Source: Corbicula japonica (taxonomy: Eukaryota; Mollusca; Bivalvia; Venerida; Cyrenidae). From it: a DNA stretch of 64,000 bases. A program made the position numbers and the translations under genes. The notes below the pieces were generated by a model, which saw only the letters and a program-made list of their open reading frames with translations, was not told the DNA's origin and ran no database searches. Each line of letters begins with the position of its first letter. Position 1 is the first letter of the stretch. Shown in pieces: positions 24,488 to 37,800 of the stretch. The stretch covers positions 868,001 through 932,000 of the forward strand of contig JAZAYU010000200.1 of assembly GCA_038501625.1 (NCBI GenBank). The letters run 5' to 3'.

Positions 24488-24549
24488 ACTGGTCGTGATT
24501 TACTCGGCTCAGCGTATCTTTTTAACGTTTAGTCCACTTCTTTTTATAC

Positions 24550-24710
24550 AGGTTGGGATGCAAAATTTCCAGAGAGGTTCGTTTGGGGCAGTCTTATGAT
24601 AGCTGTATCATAATTTTCAAAGATCCCATGAAAAATGAAATATTGCTACCAAAAGATGGGTCCGAGCAACCCTACTGAAGTCCCTCTGTATCCGCCCCTG
24701 ACATTGTTAC
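24550..24710. repeat. Dispersed repeat ending in CCGCCCCTGA, copy 1
   Basis: TTCCAGAGAGGTTCG, GGGGCAGT, ATATTGCTACC and CCGAGCAACC recur in the same order near 26010-26195, in part near 27060-27160 and near 46335-46505. A short interspersed element is likely; its class is unknown. Confidence 0.5.
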
Positions 24711-25745
24711 ACATTAAAAGGCATTCATTTGTTCACAGTTTATATTTACAAATATAAAGACATTTTCACAGAGCCTAAATTAATCACAAGAACCCATTTT
24801 CAACAAAAAACGTTGCTGGAACACACCGGAAGAAATTCAGCTGAAATGAAAAAAAATATTCATATATTAAATACAAACAGTTATCTTGAAATACAGCTGT
24901 TTAAAAAAACGTGATTTTATATATATATAAGAGACGTGTTAACAAAAGTATTCATATAAATTGCCTTTATTAACTAATTACGTTCATTTAAATAGAATGT
25001 GCAAGGTTCGCCAGTTCTGAGTCGTTTTAAACCTGTCCTTTTTGTGTATATGTAAAATATACAACAGTGAGAGGCCACCTTAAACTATATCCTTTCGAGT
25101 ATTATGTTTAATGATGCCTTATATTAATTACACTTAAAATAACGCTTTGTGTTGAAACTTATAGTTATTGTTTTCAATTATATTCAACTTTTGTAATGCA
25201 TAATCTGAAATAAAAGGCGTTACCCGGATAAGGGCCTAAAACTAAAAAAGACAAACTAATTGCGTTCATCGACATATGAAAAACACTTAGTCCATATGAG
25301 AAAGAACTCGGCTGTAAGACAGAGTCGAACGGTAGTTATCATCTGTTTATGTTATTTTGACAAAAAGCGAAATTTATGGAATTAAAATGAACGTAATTGT
25401 GGTATCATAATATTTCGCACATGTACTGAATTGAAATCCTAGCGAAATTACCCAATGGTATAATATGTCTTAACAGAAAATAAAATTGCGTGAACTTATT
25501 TCAGCGTGAATATATGTTTTCGCGACTTTCGCGCTAAAATTTGCTCCAGCTACATTAAGTTACACCACAGTAATTAAATAACTCGATAGCGATAATTTAG
25601 CAATATTATGAAATGTTATGAAAAATATTATGAAAAAATCAGAAAATTACAAATGATTTCATATTTAAAATACTTTTGGAAAATAGAAATGAGTTATTAA
25701 ATAATATCCAGAGTGCTTTTATCACAAAATAAAAGAATGAGTTAC

Positions 25746-25828
25746 CTCGTCAAAGAAACCAGTGAAACCATGGCAACCATTTGCTGCACCAATCACCATG
25801 GGCGAGGGTGCCGACGCTACTCCAGCGT
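25746..25828 (-). CDS. Matrix-protein gene exon 7 (end of LamG)
   Basis: Acceptor TTCTATTTCAG, donor GAG|GTAACT. It encodes A-G-V-A-S-A-P-S-P-M-V-I-G-A-A-N-G-C-H-G-F-T-G-F-F-D-E, the usual C-terminal strand pair of LamG. It needs a phase 1 partner, while the best exon 6 donor is phase 0. A perfect AGGTCAAAGGTCA lies at 25841-25853, within the pyrimidine tract. Confidence 0.75.
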
Positions 25829-28800
25829 CTGAAATAGAAAAGGTCAAAGGTCATTTAGGGACACAAAAATAATTATTTTCGTGAAAATTAGGCGTGTCCG
25901 AATATTTAGGGTGTCCCAATACTTAGAGTGATTACGGTAAATCTTGAAGTGTCGGGATTTATAATCCCTACACTTATAGTGGATTATCTAAAAAAAACTT
26001 TATGAATCTGGGTTGGATGGACTATTTCCAGAATAGGGGAGGAGGATGTTTGGGGCAGTATTCGGGTACGTAAACAAATTAATTTCCAACTTTCTTTCCA
26101 AAATCCCCATGAAAATTATTTATTGCTGCCCCCAAAATGGGGTTCGAGCAACCACACTGAATCTACCCATGCTCTGGAACCGCCCCTGATGAAAGCAAGA
26201 TAAATTTACTAGACATTTACTTCGCTCTTATATCTATCTAGTGAAAAACGGGCCCTTGTATAAGAGTCTGGACGAATATTTCATCTGGTTTTCCATGTTA
26301 AAGTCTTCTATCATGTGGATATTGTGTCGACTGAAGTCCCTGGTATGTTCGGTGTATATAGAAAGAAGTGTACCCTCAGTAGCATTGTATTGCCGGAATA
26401 CTGGTAGGTGATGTGTGTATAGAATAAAATGTACATTCCGTAGCATTGTATTGCCGCTTGTCGCCAATAGGTGGTGTGTGTATAGAATAAAGTGTACATT
26501 CTGTAGCATTGTATTGCCGTATGTCCCCGGTAGGTGGTGTGTGTATAGGATAAAGTGTACATTCTGTAGCATTGAATTGCCGTATGTCCCCGGTAGGTGG
26601 TGTGCGTATAAAGTGTACATTCTGAAGCATTGAATTGCCGTATGTCCCCGGTAGGTGGTGTGCGTATAGAATAAAGTGTACATTCTGTAGCATTGTATTG
26701 CCGTATGTCCCCGGTAGGTGGTGTGCGTATAGGATAAAGTGTACATTCTGTAGCATTGAATTGCCGTATGTCCCCGGTAGGTGGTGTGCGTATAGAATAA
26801 AGTGTATATTTTGTAGTACTGCATTGCCAAATGTCCCCGGTAAATTGGGTGTAAATACAGGTACATGTTTGTGTTGAGAATGTATAAAGATTAAAGTGGA
26901 CATTCTACAGCATCGTATTGCCGGAGACCCTGGTAGGTTGGATGCATTTAGATTAAAGTGCACATTCTGCATTATTGTATTGATTCAAGACCCTGGAAGA
27001 TCGAGTGTATATAGATTAAAGTGGTCATTCTGCAGCAATTTATTGACTGAAGAATGCTTTACCAGGTTCGGATACAATATTTTCAAGAAAGGCGGTTCGT
27101 TTGGAATAGTTACGTGATAATTTTAACGTTCAAATCTGAATATTGCTGCCCTAAATGGGTGGCATATTGTGGAAAGATGAATTACGTAAAGCTACTGAAG
27201 CGGGCGACATATTGTGGAAAGATGACTTACGTATAGCTACTGTAGCGGGTGGCAAATTGTAGAAAGATGACTTGATAGCTACTGTAGCGGGCGGATTATT
27301 GTGCAAAGATCACTTACGTATAGCTACTGTAGCGGGCGGAATATTGTGGAAAGATCACTTACGTATAGCTACTGTAGCGGGCGGCATATTGTGGATTGAT
27401 CACTTACGTATAGCTACTGTAGCGGGCGGCATATTGTGGAAAGATCACTTACGTATAGCTACTGTAGCAAGCGGCATATTGTATAAAGATCACTTACGTA
27501 TAGCTACTGTAGCAAGCGGCATATTGTAGAAAGATCACTTACGTATAGCTACTGTAGCGGGCGACATATTGTATAAAGATAACTTACGTATAGCTACTGT
27601 AGCGGGCGGCATATTGTGGAAAGATCACTTACGTATAGCTACTGTAGCATGCGGCATATTGTATAAAGATCACTAACGTATAGCTACTGTAGCAAGCGGC
27701 ATATTGTAGAAAGATCACTTACGTATAGCTACTGTAGCGGGCGACATATTGTATAAAGATAACTTACGTATAGCTACTGTAGCGGGCGGCATGTATTGGA
27801 AAGATCACTTACGTATAGCTACTGTAGCGGGCGTCATATTGTGGAAAGATCACTTACGTATAGCTACTGTAGCGGGCGGCATATTGTGGAAAGATCACTT
27901 ACGTATAGCTACTGTAGCGGGCGGCATGTATTGGAATGATCGCTAACGTATAGCTACTGTAGCGGGCGGCTTATTGTGGAAAGATCTCTTACGTATAGCT
28001 ACTGTAGCGGGCGGCATGTTGTATAAAGATCACTTACGTATAGCTACTGTAGCGGGCGGCATATTGTGGAAAGATCACTTACTTATAGCTACTGTAGCGG
28101 GAGGCATATTGTATAAAGATCACTTACGTATAGCTACTGTAGCGGGTGCATACTGTAAAAGGTCACTTACGTATAGCTACTGTAGCGGGCGGCATATTGT
28201 ATAAAGATCACTTACGTATAGCTACTGTAGCGGGCGGCATATTGTGGAAAGATCACTTACGTATAGCTACTGTAGCGGATGGCATATTTTGGAAAGATCA
28301 CTTACGTATAGCTACTGTAGCGGGCGGCATATTGTTGAAAGATCACTTACGTATAGCTACTGAAGCGGGCGACTTATTGTGGAAAGATCATTTACGTATA
28401 GCTACTGTAGAGGGCGCCATAAAGTGGAAAGATCACTTACGTATAGCTACTGTAGCGGGCGGCATATCATCTACTCTCATCTTCATGATGGATCCCAGCT
28501 TAGCAACTCTCACAAAATGCGGAATGTTCGGTTTCTAGAAAATGCAAATATCCAAACACTGTCAAACAAATTTGGTTTTATTTTTCAACAGTCATCTTTT
28601 GTATGTGTTAACCTTTTAAAGTTCGCATTGATTTCGTTTTTAAGAGTAAATTTCTAGAAATAAATAATAATAATAATAATAATAATCTCTTTATTTTAAG
28701 AAGGTAACTCATTAAGACAAAATCTATGACAACAAAATTAATACAAACAAATACAATATTTGCAAGTATAAAAAGTTAGTCAAATGAAGAAATTGCTTAT

Positions 28801-31800
28801 TTTCAATGAGGCCTTCTAAAATGGATAAACGAAAAAACAACAACAACAACAACATATATTACAACATATAAAACATCAATACTGGAAGACAGACACAATT
28901 AATCATATACACTATACATGCTATAGGCAAATTTCGATTACAAATATGCATCGTGTAAAATTATGTGAAGAACTATATACAAATACAAAAGTAATAACAA
29001 TTTAAAGAATTTGTACTTCAAACAAGTAAGTTTTTAAATGTTTTTTTAATAAATATATGGAAGAGACTAATTTCATAAGGGATATCATTCCATACGCTCA
29101 TACCTGTATAGCTGAAACATTTTTAATTAAGTTAGTTTTACCTTTTAAGTGTTCAATATCAGTTCTTGAAGAAGATCGCAAGCTATACCCAGGGTTATTA
29201 GATACTTTTACAAGGTTAGTGATGTATTTTGGAATCAAATTATGTATAGATTTGTAGACCAATAGTGCAGTGTGATATTTACATCTTGATTCAAAAGAAA
29301 GCCATTTTAGGATATGAAAAAGATCTTTCGTAGGTGTGCGAACAGATTTTTTAAGAATTATTCTTGCTGCTCTTTTTTGAATTTTGTATATTCTATTTAA
29401 GTCGCGACGGTTACCGCTACTCCAAACAATAGAACTATATTCAAAAGTAGATGCAATATATGCATTTTAGAAGAGTTGTTTCATTTCCATTGTTAGAAAG
29501 AATAATATTCGTTTAAGTAAACATAATTTTGATGCAAGTTTCTTACAAGTTTGATTTATATGGGTACTCCAGTTAAGACAGTTGTCAATATAGACGCCTA
29601 GTAATTTTTGTGCTTTTACATTTTGAAGCAATTTATTCCCAACAGATAATTTGAGTTCATGGTTATTATTGATCATTTGCTTTGAATCAATGATCATACA
29701 TGTTGCTTTGATTGGGTTTATGATCATGTTATTTATTGAACACCATTTTTGCGTTTCGTTTAAACTTAACTGTAGTTTCATTTGTACTTCTTCTAGTTTG
29801 CAATCAGATGCGTGTATAGTTGCGTCATCAGCATACATATCGACCCCTGATGTAATTTTTAGAGGTAAATCATTTACGTATAATAAAAATAAAAGGGGGC
29901 CTATGATTGAGCCCTGGGGTACACCAGAAATAATATGACGAGTTTGTGATCGTATTGCACCATTTTTAATTAACTGTTTTCTGCTTGAGAGGTATGATTT
30001 GAAAAAAGTTATAGCGTTATTTGAGAAGTGATATAATTTTAATTTATAAAGAAGGATGTCATGGTCAACTAGATCAAAAGCTTTTTTTAAAATCTAAAAA
30101 TATTGTTCCAATCCTTTTCCCTGAATCAATTTCCTATAACCAAGAATCTATTATTTTCACCAAAGCAGTTTGACAGGAGTGTTGTTTTCTAAACCCCGAC
30201 TGATACTCATTAATTATATTCGTTTGTTGAAAAAATAAATATAACTGATTTGCAATATGTCTTTCAAAAATCTTGGATAAAGTTGGCAAGATAGAAATAG
30301 GTCTATAATTATTCGCATCTTCCTTACTTCCCCCTTTGTGTATAGGAATAACATTGGCAAGTTTTAGTTGATCTGGAAAAATACCTTGCACAATACTGCT
30401 GTTTATAATTGAAGCTATGGGTACAGATATATAATCTTTACATAATTTGATGATATATGGCCCTAAGTAGTCCAAGCCTGTAGATTTATTAATATCTAGT
30501 TTTTCAATTATTTTACTTACTTCAAAGGGAGTTATAAGTTCAAAGTTAAAAACATTTGTGTTTCAGTTTTTCATTTAAATAAACATTAAGGTATTGAAAA
30601 TTTTCTTCCTTAATTTCGTTTTTTGTTAAACATTTAGAAATACTTACGAAATGATCATTTAGTGCATTTAGAATGTTTTCATTCCCTGTTATGATGTCAT
30701 CATCTATACGCAACATAGATGGTAAGTAGTGGCGGGAATAAGACGAATCGCATTATTTAAACAACAATTTATACTATCCCAAAGGAATTTAGGATCTTTG
30801 CGATCTTGAAAGGCTTTGTTAATGTATGATTTTTTGTTTACTTTAATAAACGAGTTACATTTATTTCGCCAGATGTTGTAGTTTTTCCAGTCTTTGCAGC
30901 TTTTGTACCTATCACGCTTTTTTCTGGCTTGCTTAATTTCATCGTTATACCAACCAGGTTGGCGCAATCGCTTTACACGTTTTGATTTAACTGGTGCATG
31001 TTTTGACAAATCATTATTTAAGATATCATACAAACAATTTAAAGAGGCATTTGGGTCAATAAAATATTCTATATTTCCTAAATTGGATAGATTTAGGTCT
31101 GCGAGGAAGTCTGACTCGTTAAAATTTGAAAGCGATCGGTAAGTTATAGTTTTATGTTTTTCTACATTTTTAATATCATTTTTATATATCATTGTGAATA
31201 AGATTGGAAAGTGGTCACTTAAACCAACCTGTGGTACTAAAACCTCAGGTATAAGATACAGGTATGTACTAGTTTCATATCTCTTTAGAACAAATTAAGA
31301 TTTAAATCTTTGTCAGTGATTGTTCCAGGAACGTAACCCCTTATGTCCTTATTTCTGTTAATTATTTATGTTGTTCTTTGAAGTTTAATATATTAAAACT
31401 TATGACCTCTTTACTTTCTATTGTTTGCCTGTGTGGAAATGGTATGTAGTCATATCCTGCTAAACGTATTCCACTTTTTAACACCTTCAACAGTATGTTC
31501 TTATGTACTAGTATAAAAACATGGGTATTAAAATATAAAAATATAAGCTACGAATGTTTTCAGTACTCTAGACCCCACCCCAACAATCGTTACATATTCG
31601 CGCCCGTATCCAAAGTAGGTCGACAAACAGCCTTAAGATCTGATCAAAAATGCATTGGAGTATATTCGAAGAATTAACTGTTAAATACGTTTTCATCAGG
31701 AGTACCAGCTTGTCGACAAGTGCACAACATTACTGGCACCCGGTATTCAAAAAGGGTTTCGAACGGCATTTTTACTTACAACACCCATTATGACGAGCTC

Positions 31801-34800
31801 AACCACGGAACCATCTTTCATCCGGAAGTATCCCATCACCATATGTTTGGCGGGAATATGTGTGATTTTATATGTGAACGGTACTTCCCTCCAGTCGTTA
31901 GACACTAGCGCCACCTCGCCGTCAAATGCTTGAGTCAAGAACTCAAAACTCATTGCCCACTCGCTGTCCATGTCTATGTCGTTCATCAACCATATAACTA
32001 TCTGACCTGTTAACCAGAAATTACAAAGGTAGGAATATGTAAAATTAAATATTGATAATTCATTAATTTTCGTGGGGTACTAATTTTCGTGGGTTACTAA
32101 TTTTCGTGGGGTACTAATTTTCATGGGGTTCTAATTTTCTTGGATTTCGTTGCATGATCGATCCGCGAATTTAAAGCCACGGCGGAACATAATATAACAT
32201 TAAATTGTATATAAACATAATTTGGAAAAATAAACACCGCGAATTTAAGAACCAGCGAAATTTCCGTGTGACCGAAGATCACAAAAGTTTACGCCCGCAA
32301 TAAATGCATTCAAAGTAAAGAAACGCCTCATGTAAATTTTTTCAAACTTATTTGTTATCAGTTTCAATTACCTCCCTTGATGGTAAACTGCTTATTTCAA
32401 ACCATTTAGAATGGCATTTGTGGGTGGCAGCAAATGGGTATACTTAAACTATACATACAAATTAATATGAGAGGATAATCACTGTGTAAAGAACGATATT
32501 TACAATCAAAGCATTGAAAGTACTGAGGGGTCGGCAAAGCTAATGTCAGAAATTAAAAAAAAAATGTTACTATAATTAGACCAGTTAAGCCTCTCAAGAG
32601 TCAAAAAACTGATACATATGAGTCAGCCCACCCGAGAAAAACAGACTTAGAATATTAGAACTACTTTACGGGGGTTCTTAGGTCTGAAGTTTTAGAACTA
32701 CTTTACGAGGATTCTTAGATCTGAAGTTTGTTACAATTATTAGACTAGTTGAGACTTTCAAAAAGCAGAAAACTGATAACTCTGGGTCTGCCGACCTATA
32801 AACTTTTATGCGATTCTTAGGCCTACAGATTGTTACAATTATTAGACTAGTTGAGACTTTCAAAAGTCATAAAAGTGATAACTGTGGGTCAATCAATCCA
32901 AAAATAGTTTACTGTGTGCGCATTTATCCTAAAAAGACTAATCAGAGGTATGATATCTTTAAAATGTAAAAAGAGAAGTTTCGTCTGTGCTCAAGTACAG
33001 TTGAGTGGAATTTATAAAATACCATAAACAGTTTATTAACCTTTACTAATATTAAAATGATCATAGACAGTATTCTTTTCTGCTAACCATATAATGAATA
33101 ATGGTAATTAAAATTTATTTGATAATCTGTAAATGTTGTAAAAGTAAGATTTTATGCTATAAAAATTAATCATAGTGGTCACGTCGGAATACAATCACCT
33201 TCAGATGAAAAACATTTGTCTGTTTCGTGATCTTTCGATTTTGTTTCAAGATTAAATTCAAGAAACATATTTTCGCGGTTAAATATCAATTTTCAGGCTA
33301 TACTGACTGATTAAATTCCCATAGACTTCCACTCTAGCATTTCATCAAATTCTCAATTTACTATTAAGTCAAGCTTTTAAAATCAAACATATATAAATAG
33401 AACAAAGTCAGAGACAGATTAAAATCCCACGTCCATCATAGCATGACATCTAAACTTGTACGGAATTTTAGCCTGAATTGTATCACAATTGTCTCTATGG
33501 AACTTTTGTTTAAAATCTGTCGAAAATGCTTGCAAAATTTAAACGAGGAAAATTAAAAAACATAATTAACCAATTTCACAGTTATTTTCTTCGGCTTTCT
33601 AGTCAAGCCCTATATTTTCTTAAAATCATTTCTTTTACTTCTATTTTCATTTTCCACCAATCAATTCTGAATTTCTGTTATATTTACGTTCCAGATAAGA
33701 ATTAATTAGTGGTATGTAACGAGTGACATAGGCACGTGTGAAACTATTAGATGTTGGTGTTCACTCGAAAAATTAAATAGATATTTCAATTTCCTTTTAT
33801 TTAATGTTTTACAAATCTAAAAAAATTGATAGATGCGTAGAAAAAAAACTCTACAGTCCACGGAAAAACATAAAAATAGTTTCCTTTGTTTTATTTCGGA
33901 AACTAATAAAAAATCGCCAATTTCGATTGTGTCATGCAAAAGGTGAGCACGTAAAATTCATAACGTTGTGAAAAAAGAAAACTACCGCAACCGTCTTTAA
34001 CAGCGACAATACAAAATATGAATCTGTTATAAAAAGGTAACTTCTATAGCGATTTTACCTCCTTTACTGAAGTGTGCCGACTTCTTGTATATAGAAACTG
34101 CTTGGTTTGGAGCCTGGGGTGTTTTGTTGTATTCTTCGAGAAAGTTACCACTGTAGCCAAAATGGAACATCGGACTGCAAGCTGCAAAGGACAAAATTCG
34201 TTCTGAAAAATGCGGGATCTGGCCTCAAGATTTAAAACTGAGAATGGAAAGCAGTTTCAAATCTCACGCATCTGATTGGCTGAAATGGCGATTGGTCGTC
34301 ATTTCACCCAATCAGATGCTTGTAATTTGAGACTGTTTTTAAATCCCTATTTTATAATCCTCAGCCCTGTTTTCAAATACAGTGAAACCTCGCCATAACG
34401 ACCACCGTTTGGTTTGGGCATAATTAGTTTTAGATGATCTTAATTTCGGGTAAGCATATAGTGCAAATCTGTTAATTGAGACATTGACATAGTGGTCTTT
34501 ATACAGGAGTAGTTTTCATTTCTTAATGAGGGTTTTACCGTACCAATGAAATTTCAATCATTTTGATTCAGGTTCACTCAACAAACAAGATCTTTTACGG
34601 GATAAATTGGCGACAAATTGGCAACAGGTTGATATGTGCAATCCTGATAACTACATTTTAGTCTTAACAAATTGTTTTTAATTCTTTTCGTTATGCAGAA
34701 AAACAACCATATGTTGTTTCTTTCTGTTTAGATTCTCCTTTGGGTCGGTCAATATTAGAAAAAAATCTTCAATATCAGATGAAAATCTGGTCAGTTAATC

Positions 34801-37800
34801 TCTAAATATATTCTCTAAGTATACAAAAATCGAAACATAACAACCGAAACCTCTTTCAATATCAGCAAAAACAGGTGTTTACCCTTTTTATGTCCAAGGA
34901 TTTCTCCGGGAACGACCCAGTCACAGGAGCACACGTGGGGATTGTACCATAGACCACGTGGGCACTCCATCGCTGTCACGCTATCACGCCCGTCCCAGAG
35001 ATAAAACATGTGCGGTTGTCCGGGGAATGGCATTGTGGTACCAGCAAAACATGCTAAAATTGATAAATATACATTCAGAAAATTTAGTTTTGACTATTAT
35101 CTTTAATGATAAAGCTTACACCTTACCGTACATGGGATATTTTTTGATTTTGACATATTTCCTGTGTCCAAGGTTATAAAACTGAGCATGGAAACCAGTC
35201 TCAAATCTCAAGCATCTGATTGGCTGAAATGGCGACCAGTCGCCATTTCAGCCAATCAGATGCTTGAGATTTGAGACTGGTTTCCAAACTCAGTTTTATA
35301 ACCTTCAACCCTGATCGAAATATCTTGTATCCCGTGTGCGACCAGTGTAGATTCAAGATCAGCCTACTCATTCGACTTCCGTGCAATCTGGGTCCAAGAT
35401 CATAAAACTAATTTTTGAGATCAGTCTCAAATCTCAAGCATCTGATTGGCTGAAATGCGACTGGTCGCCATTTCAGCCAATCAGATGCTTGAGATTTGAG
35501 ACTGATCTCCAGATTTAGTTTTATGATCTTGGGCCCTGATCAGAAACTACACTGTTCACTTCTTGGTCAGAAATAACTTAATGCATCTAAAAGTTTTTGA
35601 ATAGATCAAGAAAAGAGTGCGTGGCTGTAAGGGCCCATCCGTAGACTCGCTCCCGGCCTTATGTTCTGGTATATGCGGTTTCTCTGTCATAAACAATACA
35701 AAGAAAATTAACTCCAAAAGGCACTTCATTTTTGTGTTTTGCATCCCTTACCCCCAAGAACAAAGGTTCGACAGAAATCAGCCAAGATAATTGAAACAAC
35801 ATATGTGTAAACATTCAAGTACAAATTAATTATAAACAAATAGAACCATTTAGCCGGGTGCCAGCCTACCATCTAGCCGGGTACCAGGCTACTAGTACTG
35901 GTCGTTTTGGCGTTTGTGCTGTGACTATCAATTACTACATGGTCATCACATGACATAACATAAGTTCATTTGAACACCTTATCTATAACGTTTTCAAACA
36001 GTGACCCAAAAGTAAATCATGGTATTCTTTTAAAATCATTCCTTATCAGTAATTTACTGTTGTTTAATGTTGTAAACGAACAGGAGTGTACAATAATGTT
36101 AAAACTAATTATATCGTTAAGTTTGTTTAACTTAGTATTTTCAGCCAAGTTTTCTCCGGGCATCGCAGAAGACTCAATTAATGGCAAGACCACGGCCGAG
36201 CAAGATATCGAGTTCCGGTTGGCAAGCACCGATAAGCTCGTGCTTCAGCTGCTGGGGCGCGTGGAGGAACAGCAGGGCCAGATCGCCGACTTGAACCTTC
36301 AACTCGCTTCCGAAAGACGCCGTACGTCTTCGCTGGAGAAGACCGTGGAGCAGCTGATCACTAAAATCGCCGTCAGCAACAGTGATGTCGCGGAAAATGA
36401 TGACAGTGACAATATCATCGAAAATGAAGACGTGATTCATGCAGGTAGTAAAGCTTACTTAAACTATTATAAATGGTGCGTGGTCTCCTATGGCTAGTTA
36501 TTAAGGCCGTTGGATGACAATCACAGGACACTCACCACTGTGGGTTCGACTCGTCCTGAAGCCGAAATCTTTCATTTGAGAAGGCGGGACAGAACAATAA
36601 ACATAAAAAATCAATCTATTAGAAGGGTTTGATCCCATATCCCTGTATGAAAATTTTTAAGCGGTTGAGCACTGACTTTCAAAGAACAACATAAAATTGT
36701 TGTTGCATTACTCAAACTCTCTAATTTATTTGTCAATGGATAACAAATGGACTGTCATAGGTCTAACTTTGCTGGTTTATGTCCAAAAACACTGGTAGCG
36801 TTGTAATTTTAAATTGTTTTAATGTTAAAGAAATTACTTAATGTGATGACATTGCGACAAAAGTTGATTATTTATATCAGTTCTCCAATTTCTTTGTGTT
36901 TTATGTGGATTTTTTATCATAGCCGTTTAATCAAATAGGACAACAGCTAATTTTGAAATTTCTGGACTGCATGGAGTATAAAATCCTGAACGTTTATCAA
37001 TCATAGTTTATAAGATAACGGGTTTTCTACTCCAGATGCGAGTCAAACTGGCAACAGAATACGTCGTACAGAGAATGAAATGACTGTCGCGTTTTTTGCC
37101 ACCCTCACCAATCACGTGACCCACGCAGGTGTCCACCAGATTGTGCTCTTCGACAACGTCATCACGAACCTTGGCAACAGCTACAACGGACACAATGGCA
37201 GTTTTCTCGCTCCAGTTTCGGGAACGTACGTGTTTTCGGTGACGATTATGTCCCTTTACCACACTAACGGACATTTCGAGTATCGTAAAAACGGACAATT
37301 CGTCAGCCGGATGTACATGAGCGGTGGAGAGGCCGGATACGACACCACTAGCCAAACAATCATTCTACAGCTCCAGAAAGGGGACGACCTCACCATTCAC
37401 AACATCGACGCCGATGTCTCCCTCGCGGGTGTTCATTACAGCAGCTTCGCCGGATTCCTTTTGCAAGAGGATTTCAGCGGCGCGACCGTTGTCGTCGGAA
37501 AATGATGTTCTTACCCGACTGTTCAGGTCATTTCAGTAGTAAAATAATATTGCTATAATATGTTGTTTTTTTTATATTTTCAATACTGTCATTTCGCTTC
37601 CATGTAGTGACCATACAATAATTAGTGGTTAAATTATATTTTGTCCGTGGAATTGCAGAAGTTTTGGTGATAAACAAACATTTCGTGGGGTGCTGTTAGA
37701 TGACCGAAACCAACCCAAACTGGGTTGAATCGTTGATATGGATGTTTTCATAAAAAGCTGAAATACTATCGGTTTTGTTTCATCAAAACAATATGTTTAA

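Noticed and set aside
26234..26972. Open frames of 198-210 residues over the 63-bp array
   Set aside because: Repetitive translations open in several frames because the unit is a multiple of three.
27160..28470. CRISPR-like regular array
   Set aside because: Units are contiguous with no unique spacers and the context is eukaryotic; it is a minisatellite.
31720..31908. Plus-strand frame opposite exon 6 of the matrix-protein gene
   Set aside because: It is the shadow of the minus-strand LamG exon, which has proper splice sites and domain match.
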